A stretch of 64,000 bases of DNA from Pelodera strongyloides (GCA_036852015.1 JAANDG010000149.1:124001-188000); one strand, 5' to 3'. Positions 20,901 through 33,713 are shown, counted from the first letter of the stretch. A program made the numbers and translations. Notes: generated by a model from the sequence alone, not told the origin.

Positions 20901-23900
20901 GAGGCGGTGACTTGGAGGGGTGGTACCACAAAGTAGCATAAATAGACATAAATCAACTTCGGATTCACCGACCAGGTTGTACCTGAAGGCATGTTCGAAG
21001 AATATTCCATTATTGATTTGTAGAAGCACCTTACCGTTGGTAACTCTGTGCTTACTGTGTGGATCTTTTTTGTTTAATGCGAAAACTTGCGGACTTACTC
21101 TAGTATAGGTCTTCTTGTCTTCTTCGTTTAGCACGGCAAGGAAGAGGCGCTGAAGCACGAAGTAACCTCTTTGCACGCGGATATCAGAGCCGCACAATCG
21201 TACCTGGCAGACTTGGAACGAACCGTGCCTCAGTACGAACGTGCTTATGTAAGATTAAGATTTTGAAATATCTAAGTAATTGTTGGAACTTGGAACTTTG
21301 TTGCATTATAACGTAAATCGCGTACTCTCAATATGAACGTTCAGTAACACTAAGTCAGTGGTTTTGAATTGAACTTGAAGCGCCAACTATAGATTGAATT
21401 TTTCTGAAGCGCCAACTACAGTTTTCTCTGTTCAGGATGAGAATAAGAGGTCATTGGATGTCGCGGAAGAGGAACTGAAACGATTGCAAGACAGCGTATG
21501 TTATTCTGATTTTAAGGCGGTTAAGATAAGTTAGAACTAGAACTAGGCAGGTCTCGTAGAGTTGAGAGGTGAAGCCTGTTCTCTGTTGAGTGAACAGAGT
21601 AAAGGAAAAACATGAAGCTCCCGAAACGTATCTTAAAGGTTTATGTAATAATACACTAAAACACATAATTGATTGAAAGTATGCCCCTGTAACGTAGATA
21701 ATTTATTTTCGTGAAGTCTCACAATCAAACAGACAGAGTAACAGACAGACATGTAAACTTTCTAATATTAAAAACCAGTCGGCTGCCGCTGCCTGAGGCG
21801 ACTTACATGTAAATGTGATTGGTTTAGCATGTGCATACTTATATACAAAGCTTCAAACGATCATAAGAAATTCACATAATAGGAAACAATTGCATATGCA
21901 TACTTCGATATTGAGCTGCGAAGCTCTTTTTATACCCGAACACGAAATTTGAGTTTCCGTAACGCACATCGGTATGCAAATTACGCTACTGTTACTCTTT
22001 TATATAATAAGATGTTTCATGTTTTCAGGTGGCTCAGAAACAGGAGCTCATCAATCAGCAAAACGTTGGCCATGGACTATCGGGTGACGAGGCGAGGAAA
22101 CTGATGAGCGAAATTGCTGCAGTTGGTTTTTTTAATCCTTTTACTTTTCGCAAAGCCTAGTGTATTGTTCTCTCTACGCATAATTGTTCTTGTTGATGAT
22201 GATGGCATTACTAATTGTCCACGCAACTTGCTCATGCTGCTTAAGATGGATCTCTAAGGTATCTAAGGGTTTGGTACAGAGTCAAAGTACAGTCTACCTC
22301 TGACTTCATTTAACCTTCGTAATGTCAAGTGCTCGTATGCTGTAGATTAGTTCTTTTCTTGAATGTCATTAATTAAAGTTACGATTGCCCGAAAATATCT
22401 TCTTAAGAACAAGGACGAGCTGTCGAATCTGAGCGATGTCCTCGACCTGTTGGCTAAGGATTTATGGAAGGAGACTCCCAAAGTGAAGGCCGCGTTCAAA
22501 GAGGTAAGATTTGACATTTGACCCACATTCTGCAGATTACTAAACTGTGCGTACGTCCCGTGCCTGAAAATGTCCGCAGAATCTAGCGAACACATAGTTG
22601 ATTGCTGTATTGGTGAAATGCCTACTGTTGTTGCTACACTTATGTATGATGTGTCTACTACTGTAGCCGTTTTAAGGCTGTTGTGCGTTACCAAGAGTGG
22701 TACCGCTCCGTTATCGACATTGAGAGAAAAGTGAACTCGGCCGGTGCCAGTTTTAATGAGGTAGGTTATTAGTTTTCCAATTTAGTGTGAATGCAAGAGT
22801 TTTCAAGGTTTCAACCATAGTTTCAACTTTGCTTCTTCGACTTGTGTTCAAGTTTAGTTGAAAAGTTGGATGTGCAAAAGCCCTGCTTGTGAACGACGAA
22901 TCTGGAGTATCATATGTTGGCACGTGTATCAATTTAGCTGTTAAAGCGAAATGACACCCAGTTTAGGGTTTTTTCTCTAAAAATAGTTTAAATAATTTTA
23001 TCAATGAAAAGCAACATAAAAAATACCATAAATGGATAGGAACTGAAAAAATAACAAAGCAAAAACATAACTGCTCGTATTTTACATGGAAAAATTGTCC
23101 ATTGCGCTAGCCTAATACATTTCACCCACGCACTCAAAAATTAAATCCCCGCTTAATAACCATTCCGAGACTTGTAGTTTGGATTTACTCGTAGTGTCCA
23201 TTTCAAATCTGTTAGGCACTAGTGCAACTCCATACGTCAAATTCCTGATGAAACCACACCAGTAGAAGCCGTAGCCGAGTGGTAGCGCTCTCGCTTTTTG
23301 TGCGAGAGGGCCCGGGTTCAACCCCACAGCCGGTAAACAATTTTGCGTGAAATATTACTTTCCGAGAACGAGAAAGGCGCTGTCAGTTCGCTTTAATGAA
23401 TACTGTAATTGATCAGCTTTTTTTATGAATAATATAATTGTACCATTGTACGTGCTTGAGTTGCAGTTGGATGTGCAAACACCGTGTCCAGCCGATGCTC
23501 GTGAGCTGCTCAACCTGGTGGTTAACGATTCCCATAAGCTGGTACGTTTACCAGTGGTACACTTTATTTTGCTAGGTTCTCACGTTCTTCCAATTCACTT
23601 TTTTCTTTCTCTTATAAATTGAGTGGTGAAGGTATGTCCTTGTTCAGCAGAGAAGAAACTATAAGCCGGACGAATTTTGATAACTTTACCTTTCAATTGC
23701 CGTTGACTGTTGCATTTAGATTATGCGAATCCAACAACTGATCGAGAATCGTAAGCGGGAGTCGCACTCTGCGTTCAATCAAGCCGACCGGGAGATTGTA
23801 CAGTTGCGGTAAGGGTTCTTGTTGTCTTAGTTACTTAATTTGTTATTTGTAATGAATAACCTCACTAGCTTCACTTGGTAGAATCAGTCAACACTAAACT

Positions 23901-25760
23901 TGTGCAGTTTCACCAATAATTACCACATAATCTGCGGTTAGGCTTAGGCTCATTACAGTAACAAGTGGTTGTATTCAAACGGAAAGAAACTAAGGGATTA
24001 TTCACATTTTAATACATAAAAAGTTCCTTCTGCTTGCTTGAAGTTGCTTCGTGCTTTGTTGTTCGGGTTCGGGTCTGTAGTAAACGATTCTTTGATTTCT
24101 TGGAAGCATTTGACTTATAAATTATACCGTAGTACATTTCCAGGGAACACTGCGTGGAGCTTGAAGAAAAGCTGGAGAAGATGAAGAAAGAGGAGGAACG
24201 AGAGAACAGACAAAGAAAGCGCGAAAGAGAGGTGCGAATTGAGTATAGTAGATTAAGCTACGAGATGATCTTCAGTTTAATAAGCACGTGTAGGAGTTTC
24301 CTTCTTTCATTTTGTTTTGTCGTTTGGTTTGTCATTGGTCAGTGATATCTTCCCCCATTCCCAAGTTTTTTCTGCTTCACTCCATGTTTCATCTTTCTAT
24401 AGGTCTGGACAAAGAATGTCGGTCTGTTGGAGATGCAGGTGGATAGCTTGGAAAGCGAGAAAGAGCGCTTGGCGGACAAAGAGTAAGTATCCAACGTTAA
24501 GAAATTTATTTTCCTAATCATTTTATTCTGAAAGTATGAGTGGTAGTTAGTCCTATTAGCTTACATATACTAACTTGTATTACATGTATACTTAATTTAT
24601 AACTTGTATACTTTACCCCAATCACAATCCATTATTGAGGTAATTCGTTCGTTGCTTATTCTGCGTTTTATTTATGTCCACCACATTCAGCTTGCAAATC
24701 GTGCGATTCAACAACGACATTGAGATTGCAAGAAATGTGCAAAAGGAAACCATGGATATGTTGAACGGTTTGATGGTATGTGAGGTTTATTACGATTTTT
24801 ATAGTACGAAAGGAACTATAGCAAATGCTGCTAGTTTGCCGGTTTGAGGTTTGAGCTGCCGACGAGAAATGTGAAATCTGTCAACTAGGCGGTACTTGTT
24901 TCAAACAATACACTTTTTATATTGTATTCATTTTTCATTCATTATATTCATTCATTATATTGTATTCATTATATTATATTCATTATTTAGGTTAACTTCA
25001 ATACAAAGTTTTTGGACAAACTCGCGATGGCGGGACAACGAATGGAGGATGTTAAGGTATGGTTATTGTCATTATATGTTATATTGTTTACCCTCATTAT
25101 TCAGTTCTAATTATTACGATGCGCGGCAAGATGAATTGTGTAAAAGCTATTTGCTTTATCAGAGTATGTGCCCTATTTGGAACGGTTAAGATGTTGGACG
25201 ACGTCCACCCGCACGGACGCTTTTCCTGCCACGTTTTGTATTTGCAACGACTTACTATTGACACTAAAGAATCCTAATTTTTTTGCTATTCGCCTCTTTT
25301 TCACGTGAGTCGTAGGTGTTCGATAGATGCGCTCTTTCTTCTCCGTGGCTTCTTTCTAATAGAGTATTTATATTACGCGTTCGCATATGAAAGTCATCCA
25401 TGTTATCGCAGTTTTCAATAGCGACATTTAACCTTGAGTAGAAATTTTGCATACACATGCAGCGTTTTTGCATACACCTAATGTAAAATTGTTGTAAAAT
25501 GGTGAACTTGGATGGATGGTACTTTCGCGGTAAAAATACGCGAACGTATAACATTAGGGCGCATTCGAGATGGACATTTTCCGGAAAAGAAAAGAAAAAA
25601 GTGGTTCGAGATGGACACTTTTTCTTTTCCGGAAATGTCCATCTCGAATGCGCCCTAAGTGATCGTGACTTCCTTGTTTCAGGAGGCAAAAGCGGGCATT
25701 CGGGATGCGGTGTCACAAATCAGCAATAAGATTCAGAATATTGATCTTCTAAAGAAGTGA
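17969..25760 (+). CDS. NDC80: NDC80/HEC1 kinetochore protein, intact copy (20 exons, 598 aa)
   Basis: Ndc80 complex subunit that binds microtubules at the outer kinetochore. Exons: 17969-18063, 18185-18266, 18780-18838, 19062-19203, 19723-19851, 20199-20279, 20513-20592, 20695-20812, 21132-21248, 21436-21495, 22029-22121, 22408-22503, 22677-22760, 23467-23541, 23720-23808, 24144-24231, 24403-24482, 24691-24775, 24991-25056, 25683-25760; the frame is continuous with GT-AG introns. Residues 1-70 form a basic, Ser/Pro-rich tail. Residues about 75-195 form the calponin-homology domain, with the family signatures [10 protein letters not shown] and [17 protein letters not shown]. The rest is coiled coil ending in IQNIDLLKK. 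Length 598 aa against 642 in human. The start is the first in-frame ATG; it directly follows a CTAG acceptor-like site, so a 5'UTR intron or trans-splicing is possible. Identification rests on clear family sequence similarity; exon edges are inferred. Confidence 0.93.
18460..18690. repeat. GC-rich block with a 17-G run in NDC80 intron 2
   Basis: Unlike its AT-rich surroundings this stretch is rich in GCGC and CGCG words. The G run spans 18636-18652. No exon was found in it; it is probably an inserted repeat of unknown family. Confidence 0.5.
22941..23396. mobile_element. TTAA-flanked inverted-repeat element carrying a tRNA-like module (copy 2)
   Basis: Same element as at 4997-5449. Its tRNA-like part (about 23265-23332) is better preserved: a 5-bp anticodon-type stem CTCGC/GCGAG encloses a 7-base loop. 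Confidence 0.7.
23265..23332 (+). tRNA. tRNA-like sequence (probable pseudo-tRNA) in NDC80 intron
   Basis: A box TAGCCGAGTGGTAGCGC, then an anticodon stem-loop whose loop TTTTTGT would give anticodon TTT, then B box GGTTCAACC. The acceptor arms do not pair and the T stem is poor, so this is not a normal tRNA gene. The copy-1 equivalent at about 5317-5388 has a damaged anticodon arm. Confidence 0.4.
25558..25655. mobile_element. Inverted-repeat element, 98-bp short form
   Basis: GGGCGCATTCGAGATGGACA at the left and its inverted complement at the right, with a short central spacer. Internal-deletion version of the element at 9379-9619 in the other copy. Confidence 0.75.
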
Positions 25761-26286
25761 TTGCGCTGTAAGTTGAGCTGTCTCGTTTTATTACTTATCT
25801 TTTGTTTATTTATTTTTTTGCATTGTTTAGATCATCTCTCCCTTTCTATCCCCTGTTTTATTGCTTTAGTTAATTAGCATCAGTGTTCGGCAGTATATCA
25901 AATACGTGGCTAGGATTGCTTTATATGCATCTCCGATCTTCCCTAATTGTACTCCTGGTGACTCGTTTGCATTTTTGATCTCTTCCTATATTTCGTAGTG
26001 CTTCATTTGTTACTGCTGCGCTACTGCCTTCACGTGCATTTCACAGACTTTATATCGGGACCATTTGATTTTGGGGCCTATAGTGATATAACTGACGGGT
26101 AACTCATCATTACCTCGTTATTGATTGGACAACTATGTAGAACATCTTCTCCCGGGGTTTCCTGTATAACTATTAGTCCTTCAGGGGTTGAAATGTTATC
26201 GTAACCCTAGATAGAACGCCATTTTTCTTCTGTATATTATTGTATTATCACTATCACACATCCCTGCTTCTATATACCAAATGTTT

Positions 26287-26292
26287 AATAAA
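26287..26292 (+). terminator. Poly(A) signal of NDC80 copy 2
   Basis: AATAAA about 527 bases after the stop at 25760, with conserved flanks in both copies. No other AATAAA on this strand was noticed between it and the stop. Confidence 0.5.
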
Positions 26293-26993
26293 AGTTTAAC
26301 AGTACTCCGTACGCGTTAAGATGTTTTGCGATTTGCGGGATAAATTTTGAACAGTCGAATGAGAATTGCCCCTAGTTTATTCGTTTTCGTGCTGGTGATT
26401 TGAGTAAAACTATTGTACATTTAACACGGGGTTATTCCCTTTCAATGAAAAAATTATTACGAACATTCGAGGCAGATCAGTTAGTAATACAGAAATATAC
26501 CGTAGTTAGTAATACAGTTAGAACATTAACACTATACAAGTTGCTGTCGGAAATCAAACACCGAAATACAGTACGCACCATAGAATGGCAATGATAAGCA
26601 AGTTATACCTTACAAGCTAACATAAATACAAACAAAAGGAAGCACGATATTCATGACATCCTAGCACGTAAGTATGCTGAGTCAACTGTGGGATAGAAAA
26701 TTAAAAATAAACTTAAAAGTCCGCACAAATGTAATGCACATAATCTCATACGCATAAACAAATGCATACATGTATTTTGGGAATAACATACGCAAACCTT
26801 ACATGAAACGCTCTAGTTCACATTGCTTTACGATACACAATATCTTAAAAACAAATAAAAAACTGGAAAAAAGGGCTCTCTGATGTAACCCAAACTATAG
26901 CGCTAACAAAGGATATATGAAAAAAAATTACCAAAAGCATATTACAAAATTTAATTAACATTCTAAAAGCGAAATAAAAAACCAAACGTATAA

Positions 26994-29900
26994 CTATGCA
27001 TCCCCATTTCCCACTACCTCTCCTCCTTCCGCCTTTAGACAGTCAAGGTTGAGCATACCATCATCGTCGAATCTCAGTTGGAGCTCCCGAACGTTGAGGA
27101 TTTCGGGAGTGGCCGACACTGAAGGAAAATAAGTTTGAACCTAATGGTTACCGGCGAACCACCTTCGGTGTTATCAGCGGGGTTTATGCCCTGGTTTTTT
27201 AACCGATAAAACGAAAGCCGGAATAGTTGGACACTTGGGAGACTCTCTAATATTTAATATAGTAACTGGTCTACGTTTACAAAAAAAGTCAGAGGTACAC
27301 AGAGAAAGAAAGAGATAATAGAGAGGCACGACAAACACAAACAAAGACCAACCTGCCGGTGAACTTTCGCTGAAACCAGGTTCCTTGTGCTCACTACTCG
27401 ACAATCCTCCCTGTTGCACTTTCTGCTGCTGGCTTCCGCCTTGCTGCACTCCTTGATTCTGCTGTGCAGCGGCCAAATCCTACAAATATATGTACATTCA
27501 ATCAATATTAATTATAAAGGATAGTCTGGATAGTCCCTGTTAGGGTCTCTACGTGAGTTCAGATACAGACGTTGGCAATGACACAACATCAAGGATCAAC
27601 TAATTAAAAGAAGCCTTCAGTTATGGAGATGATTATTATTGAGTATTGAATAGTGTGTTCTGTCATCATACCCAATGAAACCATTCAAATCCGACATAAT
27701 CAAACAAAATACATACCCTGAACATTTGCTGGTTGAGTATATTTTGCGCCATCATATCCGCGACCATATTCGTGGACATGTTGCCCAGTTGCTGCACCTG
27801 CAATTGGAAGGATTATGGATTAATTCGAGGGTTATTAATGATTACTGTAATCCTTTAAATGGCTCAAGCTCAAAGAGTAGTACTGCTGAAAATGTGGGCA
27901 AAAAGCGAAATAGCTTTAGTCTATCAAAAGTGCGTTATCAAACGGCCCATTGATAACGCACTTAGCGACTAATTATCGTAAAATTGGGGTCGGTTTTGGA
28001 ACAATGAAAAATCGTTGCGAAACGGACTTGACACTTGACACTGACATTTTGGATATGCGAAACGGACTTGACACTGACATTTTGGATATAGGTAGACTAA
28101 ATTACCAGCGGCGATAAGCTGGTCCAAGTGCATGATCTTGGGTACGGCGGTAGCCTTCTATTTCATAAGATATAAGATACAGTAGTTGAGTGGTTTTGAT
28201 TTGATAAACCACAGTCCGGCTCTGTGGCCGGGTACTGTGCTTTTGCGTTGGTCCTGTTCTGGTTACCGTAGTATCACATAAAAAATTTTAAAATTGTTTT
28301 ACGCTTCAAGAGCGTGCACCTTTTATTCAAGGGTGAAAATACAGATTCAATGTTTGCTTATGACATGTTCCGCAGAGGTCCTGAGCAGTAGGCGACGAGT
28401 TCCAGATGACAAATTGCTCGACGTCTTCGGGCTAGGGCCAGGAGGGATCGCCCATGATTCCCTCGCCTGGCGGTGGTTTCAAAGGTGTCACGGGCCGGAA
28501 TCGAACTCGGGTCGATTGCGTTAGAGACGAACGCGCTGCCACTGGGCCACCAGGCCCCCTGGGCCACCAGGGTCCAAGTGCATGATCTTGGGTACGGCTT
28601 GGTTACGGTAGCCTTCTATTTCGTAAGATATAAGATACAGTGGTTGAGTGGTTTTGACTTCATAAACCACAGTCCGGCTTTGTGGCCGGGTACTGTGCTT
28701 TTGCGTTGGTCCTGTTCTGGTTACCGTAGTATCATATAAGTCAGAATCACAGAAAATAGGTGAACCCATTTGGTGACAGTTCACTTTTTTCATGGGCCAG
28801 CCCACGAACCACGTGATGACCAGTTTCATCGCAAACTGTCACCAAATGGTCGCAATATGGTCAAAACCATTTGGTCACGGGGGGCCAACAACGGTTTTTT
28901 GAGGTTTCGGAAATTATTCCGCTTCCCGTGAAGGTCACATAACTCACCGTCCTTCCCATATTCGAGAGTGCTCCCGCGGGGAGTCCGAGCTCAATCTCCT
29001 TCTGTCGCTCCGCTATTCTCGTCACTAGTTTCATCGCCCAGGTGACCTTCAGCTTGACGTGACCACCGTGCTCCTCTAGTAAACCGGGCGCCTGGAATTA
29101 ACGTTTATTTTTTCATATGCACGACTAACCAAAACTAAAGCTATTGAACATCAATTTTAACATATATAAGGTCAGACGGGCGCAGGTACCATACGCTGCA
29201 TGTGATAATACATAGTAGTAATAAATGCCAATTGCATACTGCATATTAACGCAACAAACAAGAAGGAAAATAAAATAAAACGTCCTAACGCTAAAAATAC
29301 ATTGTGCATGCACACCAAAGATCCCGAGAAGGTACAGTAATACGGATTAAATAAAAATTAAGGCAATCTAAATTCGATAAAACTCACCCGTTCCATAATG
29401 TATTCCTTGGCTAATTGGAGGGCTTGGGTGGCAGTCAGATTCCTATCTGGGTCAGTATTCTTCACCTATGACATAACATGATAAAAAATTCTCCATTAAC
29501 CGAATCCCACAATATTCCTATCAACCTAATCAGCAAAGTCATTATGGACGTTACCATTATCAGCGCAGGTTTTGCAAAGACAAAAAAGGGACATTTCTGA
29601 GTTGCTAGGTTCACCATCCTCGTGTTGGCCAAGATGCTTTGAAGTTTGAAGCCATAGCATAAATGCACAAGAATAGAGTATAGAAAATAGTTAAATAGCC
29701 AAAAAGGATACCTACCTGCACCATATATTCAACGAGATCTGCATCGAGTTCGTCGCCTGAAAAGGGTAAGTAAGCCTAAAACCATCAGATGACGGGATTC
29801 TAACCTAATCATCGTTAGTTTGTGCTTGCGCTTGCTGCGCGACGCCAGTATGAATTGTCATTAAGCATGCAAGTTTTGGAATCTTAGCGTACGCTCTTGC

Positions 29901-31225
29901 CAGTGTGTGTTTAATATATGTGATCAATAAACTATGCAATAAGTATTATACATAAACTTCCCTACCAATGAGTTTCGGTCGTCCCCGTCCCCGTCCTCTT
30001 AGGAATCCCGGTGACCCGGAAGAGTGCGCGGGATTGTTCATTCGGAGTAAATCGGCCATTGACGGGGCTATTGGGTTATTGAAAAGGGGAGTTGATGGCT
30101 GAATTAATTGGTTGTAAAATACAAATTTACATAATCAATTCAGTGCATTATTAAAGCTGACATGTTGCTTTGTGCATAGGTTCTTGGTGGAGGTACAGGG
30201 ATTGAATAAAGAGCATAACCCGAATTCGAAGTTTTCGTACAAATATGGAATGATGGAATTCACAAATTCACTCATAAATACACAGTCCAACGATAGAACG
30301 TGAAAAATCCAGTGGTAGTGCTACTCTAACTACAACTCAATGGTACGAGTTTACGATCGTGAAACTATCAATACAGTACGTATAACACGATCCTAGAACC
30401 AACCGAATAATCAATAAACTAATCAATAATCAATACCTGTGTTCCATTTCCTTCAGCGCTCTCCATTTCTCCCTCTGATGATGGTTCTGGGGAAGGGTTT
30501 GACAACTGGCCGGGCACAGCTAAATACAAGGTAAAGACGTAAAGAATACGAAATACCGCTAACACTAAGTAAGCTACATTATTTCCAGGACAGGACAGGA
30601 ATCGAAAAACGAGCCAACTTCGTGATAACTAAATATACTATCCAAGTGCCAACACATGATAACTCCTAAGTATTAAGTCATGTACAGTATCTAGCTGATA
30701 AAAGAGACGACAGAGTCCAGGCTTAATATGGGATAAGATCTACGTGAGACTAAGCCTAGGTAAAACATAATTATGTGAATAATATGCCCTTCAAATACTA
30801 TTCCAATCCAAGCCAAAACAATACTCACATTGATGCTCCTTCTTTTGATAATAACTGGAAACTGGAGGAGGTACTCCGAATTTGCGTGCCGCAGCAATAG
30901 CACCGTGCGCCTAAACTATTCAGATCATCATAAATATAAGGTGAGCGTAGTTTACACTCTCACCGCGTCACCCGCTGAAAGTTAAACACTAAGTGTGTCT
31001 CGCGATTTGTCTTTGCGGTGCCCATTAGCCCATTCCCCAACGCAACTAGCTGGGAAGCTGGGTTAATATTATGGCCTAGTTAGTCTTCATTTCATGTAGG
31101 CCAACGATCGTAGATGAAAACTAAATGTTTCTCAACAAATTCAAAACTAAGTATCATAGTCTTAATTGGTTTATGAATCGTATCAAAACAAGCTAGATTT
31201 TATGCAAAAAAAACACAATGATGGT

Positions 31226-31265
<40 letters not shown>

Positions 31266-33519
31266 AGTAGATTTAAAAAAAAACCAGGTAATTCAACAAC
31301 AAAACAATTGCAAATATACATACCTTAGCGTATTCTGCGACGTTCCGCCTGTCCGTCGACGAGGTTTGTAATGGAAATTTTCCGCCGCCATTCGCTTGTG
31401 AATAATCTAAATAAGGATTGTGCCTTGTTCAATTGTATTGTGGTAAACATGATAGTAATATTTAGAAACAATCCGTCCAAAAATCTATCCGTAAAACCAC
31501 GAACCACTTCAGGATTGTTTGGGAGACCATGACCCATTAAGAGGGAGACTTTTGCAAAATTATGTATACAATATACAATTTTTTGACGGCCACTAGAAAA
31601 ACACACCATCTCCCTTTCGCAATGGATATGTCCTGATACCAATACCCATGTTTGGCTAATACTATCCAAGAGTTTAGCTACCAATACCCCAATGTTCTGT
31701 GAATACTAAAAGAACTGACTTAGTCCTGCAAGTTGTGCTATGCTGGCAGCCATGTTGTTCATCTGAGTCTGCGACATTGGTATTAAGTGGTTAGCCTGCG
31801 AGGTGGGTGCTTTCTGCTCTGAATTTCCACTTCTATTCAGAATACACATGACAGCGGCCGTCGTTGGATCCTCCTGCAGACATTAATAAGTAACAACTTT
31901 AGTCTTTCCTTTGGTAGGGTTAGATACGCATACGGCTCGCCCAGTTCCAGTATTTGGCTCTAGCTTCAGCTTCCGAACATAACATTAGGATACATAAGTC
32001 AATTAAAGGTCAGAGAAAACCAAAAACAATATCACTACTTGTTCCCAATTATCATGTCAGCTACGTGACAATCGTCTGTCTAAGCCTAAGCCTACAACCG
32101 GGCAACTATGACGTACTGTTATTCTCACCACCACTGGGACTCGCAAATAACATTTCCAAAAAAAACATTTACTTAAAATTAAACCAACATTCTGTGCGCC
32201 AGTCTTTCCCGGCTCAGGTTTCTTCGTACAAATTGCGCAGGGACATGAATTCACTTGTAGTGCCTTCATTATCAGATCCATCTAAAATATAAGGTTGAAC
32301 GAACGCTTGATCACCTGAAAGTTGCCAAATGTTTGTCTTAATCTTATCCTAGATCCTAGGATCTGAGCTCAATCACACTACTCTATATAATTAGTAATTT
32401 ACATAATACACAACATGGTGCAATGATTAAACAACAACAAATCTGAACTAAGCCCAAACGACAAATGCCCTAAGAGTTGTGAGATGACAATTGATCTACA
32501 ATGTTTTCGAAACAAAATAAAGCACGACAGAAGAGGGAGCAATGAAAAAGAAGAAATGTTACCTGATGTGAAATCACAACAAAATTCTTCTTCAATTCAT
32601 CCACCTCGGTCTGGAAAAACACCATTTGAATTCAACAGACAGCAACAAGAGCTACAGTTCAGCCTTTACTTGATACTCAAGAAAGTTCAGCAATAAGAAT
32701 CCCATACAGTAAGTTACAGTACATAACAATGAACAATTAACCAAGATTTTACAGTACCCAAAACTAGCAAGCTACAGTAAAACAAACGACAAAAAAAACC
32801 ACCTGCAATCGAGCTCGCTTCTGATTCTCTTCGTTTACGAGCTGTGGAAGGATACAATGCTCAAGACTATTCAGGTCCGGCTTCTGCTCCATATTCATGT
32901 CCTCATCCTAAAATTAGAACATATCGTTTACAAAGAATATACCAACTGACTGAATAACTATGTGTAAGTATCAGTATCACTACATTTACATTAAAACTTT
33001 AGCAAGCTCGTTACTATGACAATAGTCAAAACAACCAACTCGGGAAGAGTATGCTATTTTGCGTTCAGATGTCTGTGACAAAGCGAGCCACGTATTCCGT
33101 ACATGACAAAAAGTACCCCGTCGAATGTGCATGCGGGTGAAGGCCACCTCCCGAAACTTTTAAAGCGAAACACTGGTCGGATTTTGAAATACAGCGAGGA
33201 AACCAGCATTTTTATACAGCTTATGCAACTGAACAAAAATTTGAAAATTCGAGCAAATTAGCATAAATACGTCATAATTCAATTGTCCATGAAACCGGGC
33301 GGTATTTCGCTTTAAGATCGAGATGTGGCTGTGAACCTTATTTACGGCCTGCTACAGTACCACCCAACATAAACCTAGATAGATTCCATAGCGTACCTGA
33401 TGTTCTTCCTCCATAATGTGCAGTGGTGTGCTCCCGGATTCTGGAGTCCCACTCGCATCCCCCGTGCTCCCATTTGCTGTGGACGATATTACGGTATCCA
33501 CCGAGTCCTCGCGTAACAT
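26994..33519 (-). CDS. Gene B: putative domesticated transposase-derived DNA-binding protein (15 exons, 477 aa)
   Basis: Exons in transcript order: 33519-33397, 32907-32803, 32610-32563, 32281-32255, 31873-31720, 31406-31324, 30910-30829, 30519-30437, 30098-29966, 29756-29716, 29465-29388, 29091-28948, 27797-27717, 27479-27353, 27118-26994; phases agree throughout. Residues 1-150 are acidic/polar with a short helical stretch. About 168-200 is a helix-turn-helix like the first HTH of CENPB/pogo-type transposases (RNVAEYAKAHGAIAAARKFG). About 269-277 is an AT-hook-like RGRGRGRPK. About 278-348 resembles the second, Tc5/CENPB-type HTH (GDELDADLVEYM ... GGHVKLKVTWAMKLVTRI). The tail is Gln-rich (AAAQQNQGVQQGG). 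No DDE catalytic domain was seen, so a host transcription or chromatin role is inferred. It is convergent with NDC80. The small 27-nt exon 4 is the least certain. Confidence 0.7.
28122..28735. repeat. 155-bp direct repeats flanking a SINE-like insert (gene B intron, right copy)
   Basis: 28122-28276 and 28572-28735 are diverged direct copies of one sequence (TCCAAGTGCATGATCTTGGG to TTACCGTAGTATCA). Between them is a 295-base insert whose left part matches the repeat at about 1200-1310 and 20300-20410 (AAGAGCGTGCACC, TTATTCAAGGGTG), and whose right part is the tRNA-like sequence. The left gene B copy has only one of the direct copies and no insert. Confidence 0.6.
28493..28560 (-). tRNA. tRNA-like head of a SINE-like repeat (minus strand)
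   Basis: On the minus strand: A box TGGCCCAGTGGCAGCGC, a perfect 5-bp anticodon-type stem GCGTT/AACGC around a loop CGTCTCT, and B box GAGTTCGATTCC. The conserved T before the anticodon is missing, so it is not a functional tRNA. It is embedded in the insert at 28277-28571. Confidence 0.4.
31227..31265. repeat. Uninterrupted run of 39 cytosines
   Basis: Pure C from 31227 to 31265 in a gene B intron, so G on the transcribed RNA strand. Long C/G homopolymers of this length are rare and prone to both replication slippage and sequencing error. Confidence 0.95.
33160..33315. mobile_element. Short TTAA-type MITE, AGCGAAAT-end family
   Basis: Left TTAA then AGCGAAACACTGGTCGG; right CGGTATTTCGCT then TTAA. 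Same family as 35545-35728, 39448-39612, 48119-48304 and 56198-56364. Confidence 0.65.
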
Positions 33520-33713
33520 AGTCGACTATCAATCTGCTAGAAAAAAGCACATGAAACATGGGTATTCAGTTTCCCAAAGAGAGCTTCAAAAACCGGCTGC
33601 TATGCCGCTTTAAAAATGAAAAGGTTAAAAAGCTTTCGACTATTTCGACCTGATTGAGATAAACGAAACGGACATGATTGAGATAAAGAGTGTTGCACAA
33701 AAATCAATCCTTA

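Noticed and set aside
32057..32281. 74-codon ORF beginning MDLIMKALQ
   Set aside because: Only its first nine codons fit as gene B exon 4; the remainder is intron, since the next exon continues in frame from the GTGAAT donor.
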